The position numbers were made by a program, and so were the translations under genes. Below the pieces are notes generated by a model. The model ran no database searches. It saw only the letters and a list, made by a program, of their open reading frames with translations, and was not told the origin of the DNA. Shown piece by piece: positions 21,807 to 30,100 of a stretch of 64,000 nt of DNA; position 1 is the first letter of the stretch, and the number at the start of each line of letters is the position of its first letter. Source of the stretch: Spirosoma utsteinense (lineage in GTDB: Bacteria > Bacteroidota > Bacteroidia > Cytophagales > Spirosomataceae); the NCBI RefSeq assembly GCF_014282275.1, contig NZ_VFIA01000014.1:106740-170739 (forward strand), read 5' to 3'.

Positions 21807-23549
21807 ATGAACGGTTACCATACCGGTTACCTGATTACCTGGTTTAGCCTGTTGACGACACTCGTCTTCGGTCAGCAAACGGGCAAAGGCGACCGCATTC
21901 AGGGCGCTGACTTCGTTGGCCGCAGCCCCGTTCTGGGTCGGCACGGCATGGTGGCTACCAGCCATCCGCTGGCCACCCAGATTGGGTTGGATGTGCTGAA
22001 AAAAGGCGGCAGCGCGGTCGATGCGGCCATTGCCGCCAATGCCGCCCTGGGTGTTGTCGAACCAAACAACGGGGGGATCGGTGGCGATCTGTTCGCCATC
22101 ATCTGGTCGGCCAAAGACCATAAGCTGTATGGCCTCAACGCCAGCGGCCGTTCGCCGAAAGGGCTGACGTACGAAGCCCTGAAAACCGTATTGGGGAATC
22201 GGGCGCAACTGCCATTATACGGTCCCCTATCGGTCTCGGTACCGGGTGCCGTGGATGGCTGGTTTCAGCTACACCAGCGTTTTGGTAAACTGCCGATGCG
22301 TACGCTGCTGGCTCCCAGCATCCAGTATGCCCGGGAAGGCGTGCCGGTACCGCCAGTCATTGCTTTCTCCTGGCAGGTTGCCGCACGTCGGCTGGCAGCC
22401 AGCCAGAGCGACATCTCCGAGTTTGCCAATTTTCGCCGGACGTTTCTCATCGACGATAAACCACCCACCGAGGGACAGCTGTTCCGCAACCCCGACTTAG
22501 CCAACACGTACGAGAAGCTGGCCGTGGGTGGACGGGATGCGTTTTATAAGGGCGCGCTGGCCGATGCGATGGATGCCTATGCCCGCCGGGCGGGTCTGTA
22601 CCTGCGAAAGACCGATCTGGCTACTCATCAAAGCACGTGGATCGAGCCCGTTTCGGTCAACTATCGGGGGTACGACGTTTATGAACTTCCGCCCAACGGT
22701 CAGGGCATAGCCGTACTACAGATGCTCAACATCCTGGAAGGGTTTGACCTGAAAAAGCTGGGGCATAACAGCGTTGACTACCTTCACTTGCTGGTAGAAG
22801 CCAAAAAGCTGGCGTTCGAAGACCGCGCCCGTTACTACGCTGATCCCGACTTTGCCAAAGAGCCGGTAACCTGGCTGCTCAGCAAGCAATACGCGACCGA
22901 TCGCCGTAAACTGATCGATTCGAACAGAGCATCGGAGCGGCTGGATGCGGGTGCCCCCGCCCTGCGCGCTGGCGATACGGTCTACCTGACCGTAGCCGAC
23001 GAAGCGGGCAACATGGTCTCGCTCATCCAGAGCAACATGCTGGAGTTTGGCAGCGGCATGGTACCCGATGGGCTGGGATTCGTGTTCCATAACCGGGGCA
23101 CAAGCTTTACCATGCAGCCCGGCCATGCCAATCGGTACGCTCCCGGCAAACGACCGTTCAATACCATCATCCCCGGCTTTGTTACTCGAGATGGTCAGCC
23201 CTTCCTGAGCTTTGGGGTGATGGGCGGTGCCATGCAACCTCAGGGACATGTACAGGTGCTCTGTAACCTGATCGATTTTGGGATGAATGTTCAGGAAGCG
23301 GGCGATGCCGCCCGTTTCAGCCATTCCGGCAGTAGCGAACCGGTGGGCACGCTTATGACAGATGGTGGCCGACTGGCGCTGGAAGGTGGCATTGCGCCAT
23401 CTGTTCGAACCGAGCTGGAACGGCGGGGACACCACCTGGCCGAAACCGACTTTTTTGGTGGCTATCAGGCCATTCAGTGGGACCCCGTCAACCGGATCTA
23501 CTGGGGTGCCAGTGAGATGCGGAAAGACGGTCAGGCTGCGGGCTATTAA
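21807..23549 (+). CDS. ggt: Gamma-glutamyltransferase
   Basis: A 580-residue Ntn-hydrolase precursor with a signal peptide (to about VFGQ). Family patterns include GRHGMVATSHPLATQIGLDVL, GGSAVDAAIAANAALGVVEP, GIGGDLFAI, PGAVDGW and ELPPNGQGIAVLQMLNI. Self-cleavage and catalysis should use Thr391 (AGD/TVYLTVADEAGNMVS), at the same position as in the E. coli enzyme. It transfers or hydrolyses gamma-glutamyl groups, for example from glutathione, in the periplasm. It starts 16 bp after the GMC gene, so it may share that transcript, though the functional link is unclear. A large hairpin follows. Confidence 0.94.
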   Translation: MNGYHTGYLITWFSLLTTLVFGQQTGKGDRIQGADFVGRSPVLGRHGMVATSHPLATQIGLDVLKKGGSAVDAAIAANAALGVVEPNNGGIGGDLFAIIWSAKDHKLYGLNASGRSPKGLTYEALKTVLGNRAQLPLYGPLSVSVPGAVDGWFQLHQRFGKLPMRTLLAPSIQYAREGVPVPPVIAFSWQVAARRLAASQSDISEFANFRRTFLIDDKPPTEGQLFRNPDLANTYEKLAVGGRDAFYKGALADAMDAYARRAGLYLRKTDLATHQSTWIEPVSVNYRGYDVYELPPNGQGIAVLQMLNILEGFDLKKLGHNSVDYLHLLVEAKKLAFEDRARYYADPDFAKEPVTWLLSKQYATDRRKLIDSNRASERLDAGAPALRAGDTVYLTVADEAGNMVSLIQSNMLEFGSGMVPDGLGFVFHNRGTSFTMQPGHANRYAPGKRPFNTIIPGFVTRDGQPFLSFGVMGGAMQPQGHVQVLCNLIDFGMNVQEAGDAARFSHSGSSEPVGTLMTDGGRLALEGGIAPSVRTELERRGHHLAETDFFGGYQAIQWDPVNRIYWGASEMRKDGQAAGY

Positions 23550-23671
23550 GGATCGACACCGCTGGCGGGACCGGTCGGCAGCATACCGAAGCACCCGACA
23601 TTCCTTTCGAAGAAATACGTCTCCCCGATACGGTTGCTGTGCATTGACGTCAATCAGGATCATATCGAAAT

Positions 23672-23733
23672 GAAACGGAGCTTGCTATTAGCATCCCGGC
23701 TATCGTGGGGATGCTAATAGCACGCTCCGTTTC
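23672..23733. terminator. Long hairpin between convergent genes
   Basis: A 26-bp inverted repeat (23672-23697 with 23708-23733) with a single mismatch and a 10-nt loop, between the converging ggt (+) and PAS (-) genes. A bidirectional terminator role is likely. It resembles the long hairpin at 5076 in size but not in sequence. Confidence 0.7.
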
Positions 23734-23804
23734 TACAAAAGCGGTTTTATGAGGACGCATCAGGGACACGTATCGGCTGCTTCAGGAGCTTACTTCGCTT
23801 TACA

Positions 23805-24320
23805 TCAGTTGGCAACTTCCCATTCAAAGGCCATATAATGCGTAATTTCCTGTAACGGATTACGAAGGGGCAGAATCTCTACATGGCACCAGTAGGTTTC
23901 GCCGTTCTTGCGATAATTCAGCAGATCGCCTTCGAACAGACTACTATTTATCAGGTCAGTCTTGATTCGTTGCCGGGTTTCGGGCGAGGTTTCTGTACCC
24001 TGCAAAAAAGACGGCGACCGGCCCAACGCTTCTTCGGGCGCATAGCCGGTCATGGTACTAAAGCCATGACTTACAAACTGAATCCGTTGCTGGGCATCGG
24101 TCAGCAAGAGCACATGCTCCGGTTTGCGAAGGAAAGACTGGATCCGTTGGCGGTCAAACTGCCATTCGTTCTCCCGGGCCAGCCGCATCACATGCCGCAG
24201 ATCAACCTGGCTCGCCAGCGGTAGCTGGGCGGGGCGAGGCATAAATTCAAAACTAGTAAGGACCATAGGTCGTACCGACAGAAATGTGTCGCACCAGGTA
24301 GCCGGTGAAAGATCAAACAT
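23805..24320 (-). CDS. LOV-like PAS domain protein lacking the photoactive cysteine
   Basis: A 171-residue single-domain protein with no kinase or other output. The PAS core (LLLTDAQQRIQFVSHGFSTM) continues as a LOV-type domain: GRSPSFLQGTET stands where LOV proteins have GxNCRFLQG, and LLNYRKNGETYW is conserved. The adduct-forming Cys is replaced by Pro, the preceding Asn by Ser, and the flavin-contact Asn after 'YW' by Cys, so blue-light chemistry is not expected. Starts at Met19 (24266) or Met27 are also possible. The first ATG overlaps the end of the upstream CWC gene by 8 bp, suggesting coupling. Its partner is unknown. Confidence 0.82.
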   Translation of the reverse strand: MFDLSPATWCDTFLSVRPMVLTSFEFMPRPAQLPLASQVDLRHVMRLARENEWQFDRQRIQSFLRKPEHVLLLTDAQQRIQFVSHGFSTMTGYAPEEALGRSPSFLQGTETSPETRQRIKTDLINSSLFEGDLLNYRKNGETYWCHVEILPLRNPLQEITHYMAFEWEVAN

Positions 24321-24546
24321 CCCGAATTGTAGTTAAAAAGTGGGCGTGGGACTGTGCCTTCAACGCAGTAAGACATGTCACGCAAAAGCAGCCGTCATTG
24401 TACTCCAGCCTGGCCAAATCGCGAATATACTGCAATTCATCGGGGGTGAGTTCAATCTGCTGGCAATCGCAGGAGCGGATCGAGTTCACCTTACAGACGA
24501 AAAGGGTCTGGCAACGTGGACAACTTTCAGATGCATGTTTGTTCAT
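24313..24546 (-). CDS. Cysteine-rich CWC-type small protein
   Basis: A 77-residue protein if started at ATG 24546 (MNKHASESCPRCQ); the frame is open further upstream to 24648, but those residues do not look conserved. Cysteines form CPRCxxxFxCK near the start, RSCDCQQIEL in the middle and DGCFCVTCL near the end, the layout of the Bacteroidota/Proteobacteria 'Cys-rich CWC' family, although the middle motif reads CDC rather than CWC. It probably binds zinc or another metal. It overlaps the PAS gene by 8 bp and is likely co-transcribed with it. Confidence 0.7.
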   Translation of the reverse strand: MNKHASESCPRCQTLFVCKVNSIRSCDCQQIELTPDELQYIRDLARLEYNDGCFCVTCLTALKAQSHAHFLTTIRDV

Positions 24547-24841
24547 TAGCGCTTTAACGACTGATAACCAATACTGTAATACGGCATCTTCCCGAACAGT
24601 TCCGTTCGCCAGAAACAGCAACCGGATTTTTGTTCGGCTCGGCACCAAACATGCTGACTTCTGGAATGATGGTCAATTTGTACCGGCGAGAAGTTCACGT
24701 TTCAGACCAGCATCGTTCGTCAACGTACAGTGGGTATCATTTTCGGAACAGCGCGTTTATTCACATTGTTTGCAAACCCTATACATCCGCTTCCTGTACT
24801 GACCCCACCGTAGTTTCGCCGGGCGAATTTACAGACCCGTA

Positions 24842-24885
24842 AAAACGGGAGAGCCAATGGCGAATTCTATCCCATTGGCTTTCCC
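24842..24885 (-). terminator. Intrinsic terminator of the 24908-25165 gene
   Basis: A 14-bp stem (24847-24860 with 24872-24885, one wobble) with an 11-nt loop; on the minus strand it is followed by five T. It lies 22 bp beyond the stop. Confidence 0.8.
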
Positions 24886-24907
24886 GGCCCCGTCGAGGCT
24901 TACCTCA

Positions 24908-25165
24908 TCAATCGGCGTCGATGGCGACGCCCTGTTTCTCAGCTGCCTTTTTTATGCGCTCTTTGATAATCTTCACCTCGCTGTCGTCGTACTTATCGGC
25001 GTTTCGTTCCTGGTTGATGTAAGACCAGGCCGTGCGGACATGTTCCGGCGTATCGATGGGATACTTTTTGTTGGTTGGGTCGGCAAATTCTACATCACCG
25101 TATTTATGCTCCCCTTCCGTTGGACGAACATCGTCGCGTTCCTGAATTTTTGGGTCTTTTTTCAT
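24908..25165 (-). CDS. Small conserved hydrophilic protein (DUF6582-like)
   Basis: An 85-residue, highly charged protein with no signal or membrane segment. It contains YPIDTPEHVRTAWSYINQER and a helical C-terminus VKIIKERIKKAAEKQGVAI. The same 'KYPIDTPEHVRAAWSYI' pattern occurs in small proteins annotated as DUF6582 and in some phage-related proteins, but nothing else here is phage-like. Function unknown. It has its own terminator and is probably monocistronic. Confidence 0.75.
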   Translation of the reverse strand: MKKDPKIQERDDVRPTEGEHKYGDVEFADPTNKKYPIDTPEHVRTAWSYINQERNADKYDDSEVKIIKERIKKAAEKQGVAIDAD

Positions 25166-25264
25166 GGCGTTTGAGACTGGTTATGTGTGTAACAGAACGT
25201 GTTTCCAGGCTGGAAACTCCGTTTTCTGCTATAACAACACAGCAAATCTCATTGGGGAGGGAGG

Positions 25265-26677
25265 TCACTGCAATTGAGGCTCCGGCCCACGAAAGGCATC
25301 TTTTTTGTCGATACGGGGCAATTTGACCGGTTTTCCTTCACGGGCCGACTGGTAGATGGCTTCCATGATCCGTTGATCCTGTAGCCCCTCTTCGCCGGTG
25401 GAATAGGGCGCAATGTCGTCCAGAATGCAGGTCGAAAAATAATCGATCTCGGCTGTGAACTGGTTCTTTGGCGCAATGCTCACATTTTCCTGCCGGACAA
25501 TAGGGCCGTCGGCATGGGATGTTGTCAGCTTTTGACCCGTGTAGGCATAGGCATTTTCCAGCTCATACCAACCCCGCTCGGTCATGACCCGGTACTGACG
25601 GGAATCATGTACGTTGTAATGGGTGGCGCAGTTGGCAATCAGACCGCTGGGAAACTTCATCTGCCACGAACACACTTCCTCAACTTCCTTAAAAAGTGGA
25701 TTATCCGGGTCGCTGTGGGTGTAGGCAAACACCTCGGTTGGCTCCTCTCCCAGAATGAAGCGGGTGGTGTTCAAACAGTACAGACCAATATCCGGCAGTG
25801 CCCCGCCCCCGGCCAGGGCCTTGATATGCCGCCAGTGTTTGGGATTTGCCGACGACTGGCAATTGAAGGCATCGACGAACTTGGGTTTACCATATTCATT
25901 TTTCTGTAGCTGTTCGCGCACGTACCGGTTGTAGGGCTCGTATTGAATCCGGTAGGCGACCATCAACTTCCGATTGGCTTTTTTACAGGCATCGATCATG
26001 GCCTGGCATTCGGCGGATGAGTTGGCCATAGGTTTCTCACACAGAATATGCTTGCCCGCCTGGGCACCCCGGATGGTGAATTCGGCGTGCATGGAGTTGG
26101 GCAACACGATGTAGATCACCTGTACCTCCGGATTGTCTTTTAACTTGTCGTAGTCGGCGTAACTGTAGCAGCTGGCCGGTTTGATGCCGTACTGCCTGGC
26201 CACCTTGTGCAGCTTTTCCGGACTACCACTGACGAGCGCTACCGGTTTTGATTTTTTGCAGTTTCCGAATGCGGGCAGAAGTTCCTCTAGTGTCAGGTGC
26301 CCTAATCCAACCAGGGCATAACCCACACGCTCCTCATCGGGCAGGGGGGATGGCACCGGGGCCGATTTACGATCGGCGTCGGACTTCCAGGCTTCGAGTT
26401 CGATGGGTTTGTCGGCGGCATCAGGCACGTTGGCAGGCGGAGAATAAGGCGGAGACGTTGGTATCTGCTGACCACCTGCTCCATTGTAGGTGCTGCTGGT
26501 AGGAACCGGGTAGGACGGCGTTTGTCCGCCCGACTGACATGAAGCCACGATTCCGCCCGCGACGCCCACCGCTACAACCCGGCTGGCTGCCTGCAAAAAC
26601 CCTTTGCGGCTCATTACGTCCGCCGACGATCCAGGTTGTGCTGGCCGATCGTCCTCCATTTCGTTGAGTGAAAACAT
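25265..26677 (-). CDS. Gfo/Idh/MocA oxidoreductase with Tat/lipobox leader and Pro/Ser-rich linker
   Basis: A 470-residue protein. A twin-arginine-like leader region (MSRKGFLQAASRVVAVG) ends in a lipobox-like IVAS-Cys, so it may be a Tat-exported lipoprotein. A low-complexity linker rich in Pro, Ser, Thr, Tyr and Gly (about residues 50-85) joins it to the Rossmann domain (VGYALVGLGHLTLEELLPAF). The catalytic EKP motif is in HILCEKPMANSSAE, and the substrate domain follows (VAYRIQYEPYNRYV, GGGALPDIGLYCLN). It resembles glucose-fructose-oxidoreductase-like enzymes that hold NADP tightly in the periplasm. The linker suggests that the enzyme is tethered away from a membrane. The substrate is unknown. 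Confidence 0.9.
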   Translation of the reverse strand: MFSLNEMEDDRPAQPGSSADVMSRKGFLQAASRVVAVGVAGGIVASCQSGGQTPSYPVPTSSTYNGAGGQQIPTSPPYSPPANVPDAADKPIELEAWKSDADRKSAPVPSPLPDEERVGYALVGLGHLTLEELLPAFGNCKKSKPVALVSGSPEKLHKVARQYGIKPASCYSYADYDKLKDNPEVQVIYIVLPNSMHAEFTIRGAQAGKHILCEKPMANSSAECQAMIDACKKANRKLMVAYRIQYEPYNRYVREQLQKNEYGKPKFVDAFNCQSSANPKHWRHIKALAGGGALPDIGLYCLNTTRFILGEEPTEVFAYTHSDPDNPLFKEVEEVCSWQMKFPSGLIANCATHYNVHDSRQYRVMTERGWYELENAYAYTGQKLTTSHADGPIVRQENVSIAPKNQFTAEIDYFSTCILDDIAPYSTGEEGLQDQRIMEAIYQSAREGKPVKLPRIDKKDAFRGPEPQLQ

Positions 26678-26848
26678 CCGTTTGCTGATTGATACCTCTG
26701 CTTAACTGCTTTTTAACCTTTGTTTCCTGAGCAGCGGGTCAGTATCGCTAAAAATCCAGCCAGTGACCCATTGACGCGTTGGTCCAAACAGCCCCGTCCT
26801 GTCGGGCAGATCCCGTATTTCGCTTATTTTCATGGGAAAGCGCGTCTG

Positions 26849-27460
26849 TTACCGCTTCCATTGTAAACCGCTCGTGCTGAACTCGATTGACCGGGTGGGC
26901 TGCCCGGCAAACTGAATCTGAACCTGCAGGCTGCGGGCCGTTTTCAGCTGCCGGATTAATCGCCCGGCACCATCGATAAAGATGATATTGGCCCGCCCGT
27001 TCGCAGCCGCCGAGAGCGTGTAGGTGACCGGCGGGTTGGCGTCGGCCTGAATACGGGCCTTCCCTTCCTGAAAACTTCGGTTGAATTGACCTTTCGTTAC
27101 GTCGATATAAACCTGAGGCTCGCCTGTCCCCTGCCGAATGGTCAGCGTGGCCGTTGAGCCACCCGCATACGGATAGTCGAACTGAAGCAGATTAGTCCCA
27201 TTTATAGACGCTTTGAAGACAGGAGCCCCGGCCTTATCCTTCGTTTTTTCATACCGCCAGCCCTTCACCCCGGTTGTTCGGCTCATATCATTCGAGCCGG
27301 TACCGGTTCCCTCAGGTATCCCGACCGGGGGCTCAAGCGCTTGCGCCAGGGCCGTATCTACTGAAGCGGGGCGGGTAGTCTTTTTCTTTTCGCTGCAACG
27401 GACAAACAGGAATGAGCCTGATGTCAGTAACAGGGACAGCACAACCAATCGGGTACGCAT
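26849..27460 (-). CDS. Exported hypothetical protein
   Basis: A 203-residue protein with a hydrophobic N-terminal signal (LVVLSLLLTSGSFLF) followed by Arg-Cys, a poor lipobox, then a Lys/Thr-rich linker and a mainly beta C-terminal domain (GWRYEKTKDKAGAPVFKASI and a final VQIQFAGQPTRSIEFSTSG). The pattern suggests a small periplasmic beta-sandwich. I do not recognise the family. It is downstream of the YbdK-like gene on the opposite side of a 36-bp gap and on the same strand, so the two may be co-transcribed. Confidence 0.7.
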   Translation of the reverse strand: MRTRLVVLSLLLTSGSFLFVRCSEKKKTTRPASVDTALAQALEPPVGIPEGTGTGSNDMSRTTGVKGWRYEKTKDKAGAPVFKASINGTNLLQFDYPYAGGSTATLTIRQGTGEPQVYIDVTKGQFNRSFQEGKARIQADANPPVTYTLSAAANGRANIIFIDGAGRLIRQLKTARSLQVQIQFAGQPTRSIEFSTSGLQWKR

Positions 27461-27496
27461 AATGTTGCTCAGGGCTGGGGTGATGCAGGCAGGTGT

Positions 27497-28609
27497 TCAG
27501 TTACTTTTGGCCGTTTCGGCGACCAGCAAATCGACAACGTCCTCCAGACTTTCCTGTTTGGCAAAGGCCTCCCGTTGGCGGGCGGCTCCGGTGCCGTTCT
27601 TCAGTACGGCCTTGACCAGCCCGGAAATCTCGTACCATTCACCAAACTCTTCCAGCGCTGGCCGAACGAAGGTCAGTAGTTTATTGATCAGGGTCCCCGC
27701 CGGAACCGCCCGGCCTTCTGTTGTATCGATCAGTTGCCCGTCAAGTCCGAAACGGGACGCCTGCCAGTGAGCAGCACGCAGTACTTCGGATCGGATGGGA
27801 GCAACAGGGACAAACTGCTCCGCCTGCATGGCACATGTTTTTGCCAGCGCCCGAATCAATCCGGCTACTAGTACGGCTTCGTCTACTGTCAGGCAAACGT
27901 CCGTCACCCGGTATTCGAGCGTATTATAATGGGTCGACGGACGCATGTCCCAATACAGTTTGGAGGCATCGTCGATAATCCCGGTGGCCACCAGCTGATT
28001 GACAACGTCCTCGTATTCCGCCAGGGAACCGAACACCTGGGGAACCCCCGCAGTGGGCCAGCGCCCCCATACCTGCGTACGGTAGCTGGCATACCCCGTG
28101 TCGACACCCAGCCAGAAGGGCGAGTTTGCCGAGAGCGCCAGCAGCGACGCGAGCCATGGCCTCGACCGGTTCATGACCTGTATGGCCAGTTCCCGGTTAG
28201 CGATACCAACATGCACGTGGCATCCGAAGATAAGCTGCTCACGGGCCAGCTGCTGATAGCTCGTTGCAATATCGGCATAGCGCTTTCTGACGGTCAGCTT
28301 CTGTTCGTTCCAATGCGAAAACGGGTGGGTACCGCTCGCTGCAATACGGCTGCCCTCTTTTTCGGCGGCAAGGATCACCTCACGACGCAAGTGTACCAAC
28401 TGCTCGCGTACCTGGGTAATGGTCTGGCAGATCGATGTGCCGATTTCAATTTGGGACCGGTACAGTTCGGGCGTAACCTGATCGCCGAGAACAGCTTTTG
28501 CCTGGGGCAGGATGGCCTGCACCCGAGAGCGCAACTCCCGCGTATCGGGGTGAATGATCTGGTATTCTTCTTCTACCCCAATTGTAAAATCGTCGCCGTT
28601 CGTAGACAT
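27497..28609 (-). CDS. Carboxylate-amine ligase, YbdK/GCS2 family
   Basis: Start set at ATG 28609 (MSTNGDDFTIGVEEEYQII), because the family begins at the GxEEE motif; an upstream in-frame ATG at 28666 adds 19 unlikely residues. 370 residues, the normal length of the YbdK group of glutamate-cysteine ligase-like enzymes (GCS2). Visible motifs are FTIGVEEEYQI (ATP/Mg-binding Glu cluster), SGTHPFSHW, FGCHVHVGI, ALSANSPFWLG and YDMRPS-like WDMRPSTHYNTLEYRV. It joins an amino acid to an amine with weak Glu-Cys ligase activity in known members. The true substrate is not known. Divergent from the OsmC gene. Confidence 0.9.
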   Translation of the reverse strand: MSTNGDDFTIGVEEEYQIIHPDTRELRSRVQAILPQAKAVLGDQVTPELYRSQIEIGTSICQTITQVREQLVHLRREVILAAEKEGSRIAASGTHPFSHWNEQKLTVRKRYADIATSYQQLAREQLIFGCHVHVGIANRELAIQVMNRSRPWLASLLALSANSPFWLGVDTGYASYRTQVWGRWPTAGVPQVFGSLAEYEDVVNQLVATGIIDDASKLYWDMRPSTHYNTLEYRVTDVCLTVDEAVLVAGLIRALAKTCAMQAEQFVPVAPIRSEVLRAAHWQASRFGLDGQLIDTTEGRAVPAGTLINKLLTFVRPALEEFGEWYEISGLVKAVLKNGTGAARQREAFAKQESLEDVVDLLVAETAKSN

Positions 28610-28921
28610 GCGCTTTATGTGTCGGTTATTGGTAAAAAGTAGGCCCCACAGGTGTTGATCGGGCAAAAAACAGTCCCGGCGGCTGAGACTATGTAGGATA
28701 AACTCGTTCGGCTCCGGTTGTTCTAGGGAGGAATAAAAAAAGTAATGCCTGTTCCTGTTCCGGTTTACGCCCTGAGCTAAACGTCAGCGGGAATGGGATG
28801 CATTCCAGTCGCTCACATATCCTTGTCGATTCTGGCAAAGAGTGGTAGTTTTATAAGCCCCTTGTTCGCTACCCAACTCCCAGATAAATGTCAACATACA
28901 CCATCAAAACCCCTGACTGGC

Positions 28922-29323
28922 ATGGACATATCGGCTACCGTCAAAAACAGGTTTGAAAATCACGAGGTCGTTGTAGAAACCGACGGCGACATCAAAGTAG
29001 TCCAGCTTTCGGCCAAACCCACGGGCTACGGATCGGCCGTAAATGGCGCAGAAGTCCTGCTGCTTTCCGTTGCTACCTGCTTCTGCAACGATATTTACCG
29101 GGAAGCCGCCCTGCGAAACATTGCCGTTTCGGAAGTTAAAGTAGTGTGTACCGGCGAATTTGGCGTGGTGGGCGAAGCGGGTACGAATTTTCAGTACAAA
29201 GCCACCGTAGTTTCCGATGCCCCGCCCGATGCCATCGACGCGTTGATCCGCTATACCGATACCGTTGCCGAGGTGCACAATACACTCAGAAAAGGCGTCC
29301 GCATTACGCTGATCAATGCCTGA
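28922..29323 (+). CDS. OsmC/Ohr-family protein
   Basis: Start set at ATG 28922, giving 133 residues beginning MDISATVKNRFENHEV; the frame is open upstream but the family starts here. OsmC-like alpha/beta fold: NGAEVLLLSVATCFCNDIYREA carries the conserved first cysteine region (VATC) and the second stretch, VSEVKVVCTGEFG, provides the second Cys. These two cysteines form the thiol-peroxidase site that reduces organic hydroperoxides in OsmC/Ohr proteins. Cytoplasmic and monocistronic. A role in peroxide defence is the family default. Confidence 0.85.
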   Translation: MDISATVKNRFENHEVVVETDGDIKVVQLSAKPTGYGSAVNGAEVLLLSVATCFCNDIYREAALRNIAVSEVKVVCTGEFGVVGEAGTNFQYKATVVSDAPPDAIDALIRYTDTVAEVHNTLRKGVRITLINA

Positions 29324-29353
29324 TCTGACGGTAAGCCGGTCAACTGGCCAAAA

Positions 29354-29725
29354 TCAGACCGGCGTTTTAGCCTCATCGTATTGCAGAAATTCGATTCGGT
29401 TACCAAATGGGTCACGGATAAAGAACCGCTGTCGCCCGTCTATATCCGATGAAAAGGTGATAGCGACACCAAGCTCCGTCAAGCGCTGACGGGCCTGGTC
29501 GAGGTCGGCGACTTCAAACGCAGGATGCCGGGCCGACAGATTCCCGCCCGCTTCTTCGCGGAGGTGCAACTGAATATCGGCGATCTGAAACCAGATAGCC
29601 CCACCCGGATGGTAGCCTGCAATTTCGCTCAAACCGAGCACCTGGCTGTAAAAAGCCCGGGCCTCGGCGGTTTGCCCCTCAGGAATTGACATCAGGATGT
29701 GGTCTAACCGTTTGAAATGAATCAT
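29354..29725 (-). CDS. VOC/glyoxalase-like family protein
   Basis: A 123-residue protein of two beta-alpha-beta-beta-beta modules typical of the vicinal-oxygen-chelate fold (LDHILMSIPEGQTAEARAFY, then HPAFEVADLDQARQRL, then FFIRDPFGNRIEFLQY). Metal ligands of the family are expected at His9 (LDHIL), His in RHPAFEV and Glu in NRIEF; all are present. Members include glyoxalase I, fosfomycin-resistance proteins and ring-cleaving dioxygenases; nothing identifies the substrate. It converges with the OsmC gene. Confidence 0.87.
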   Translation of the reverse strand: MIHFKRLDHILMSIPEGQTAEARAFYSQVLGLSEIAGYHPGGAIWFQIADIQLHLREEAGGNLSARHPAFEVADLDQARQRLTELGVAITFSSDIDGRQRFFIRDPFGNRIEFLQYDEAKTPV

Positions 29726-30100
29726 GGTGCTAAATAAACCCCTGGTCGGCTAAAAGCAGCCGATGTCGGCGGCTTTTATTCCTGCGGGATAAACCGGTAA
29801 ACCAACATTGTGGCCCCGCCCCTGCGCGCTTTTCGGGACACGATCGGGTTGTACGCTCATATTCCTGGAAATTCGGCGGAGTCGTGTACCGTTTCCACGA
29901 TCTTTGGGCGTTAGTGCCTAACCAGACGACGGCACGCTACGCTGACCAGAGTCGGTTTTGCCCTATAATTTCCAATGAGTTCGGGCAGTCGCTGGACGGA
30001 TGCAGCAAGGAAATATATTGAACTGGAAACGATGGTCCTGGCTGACCCCGGCCCCTGTTGCCCGTCGTACAGTGAATCGAATAACCCGTAAATCAATAAA
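29726..30100. other. Divergent intergenic region with a hairpin
   Basis: About 375 bp between the VOC gene (-) and the amidase gene (+). A 13-bp stem with one mismatch (29751-29763 with 29766-29778) lies 26 bp upstream of the VOC start and could fold in its mRNA leader. No gene is seen. Confidence 0.45.

Noticed and set aside
22716..23663. A 315-codon open frame antisense to ggt
   Set aside because: It mirrors the gamma-glutamyltransferase gene, whose catalytic Thr391 and signature motifs are intact; the antisense product is featureless.
23805..24320. A functional blue-light LOV receptor
   Set aside because: The motif is GRSPSFLQG; the adduct-forming cysteine and two flavin-contact asparagines are absent.
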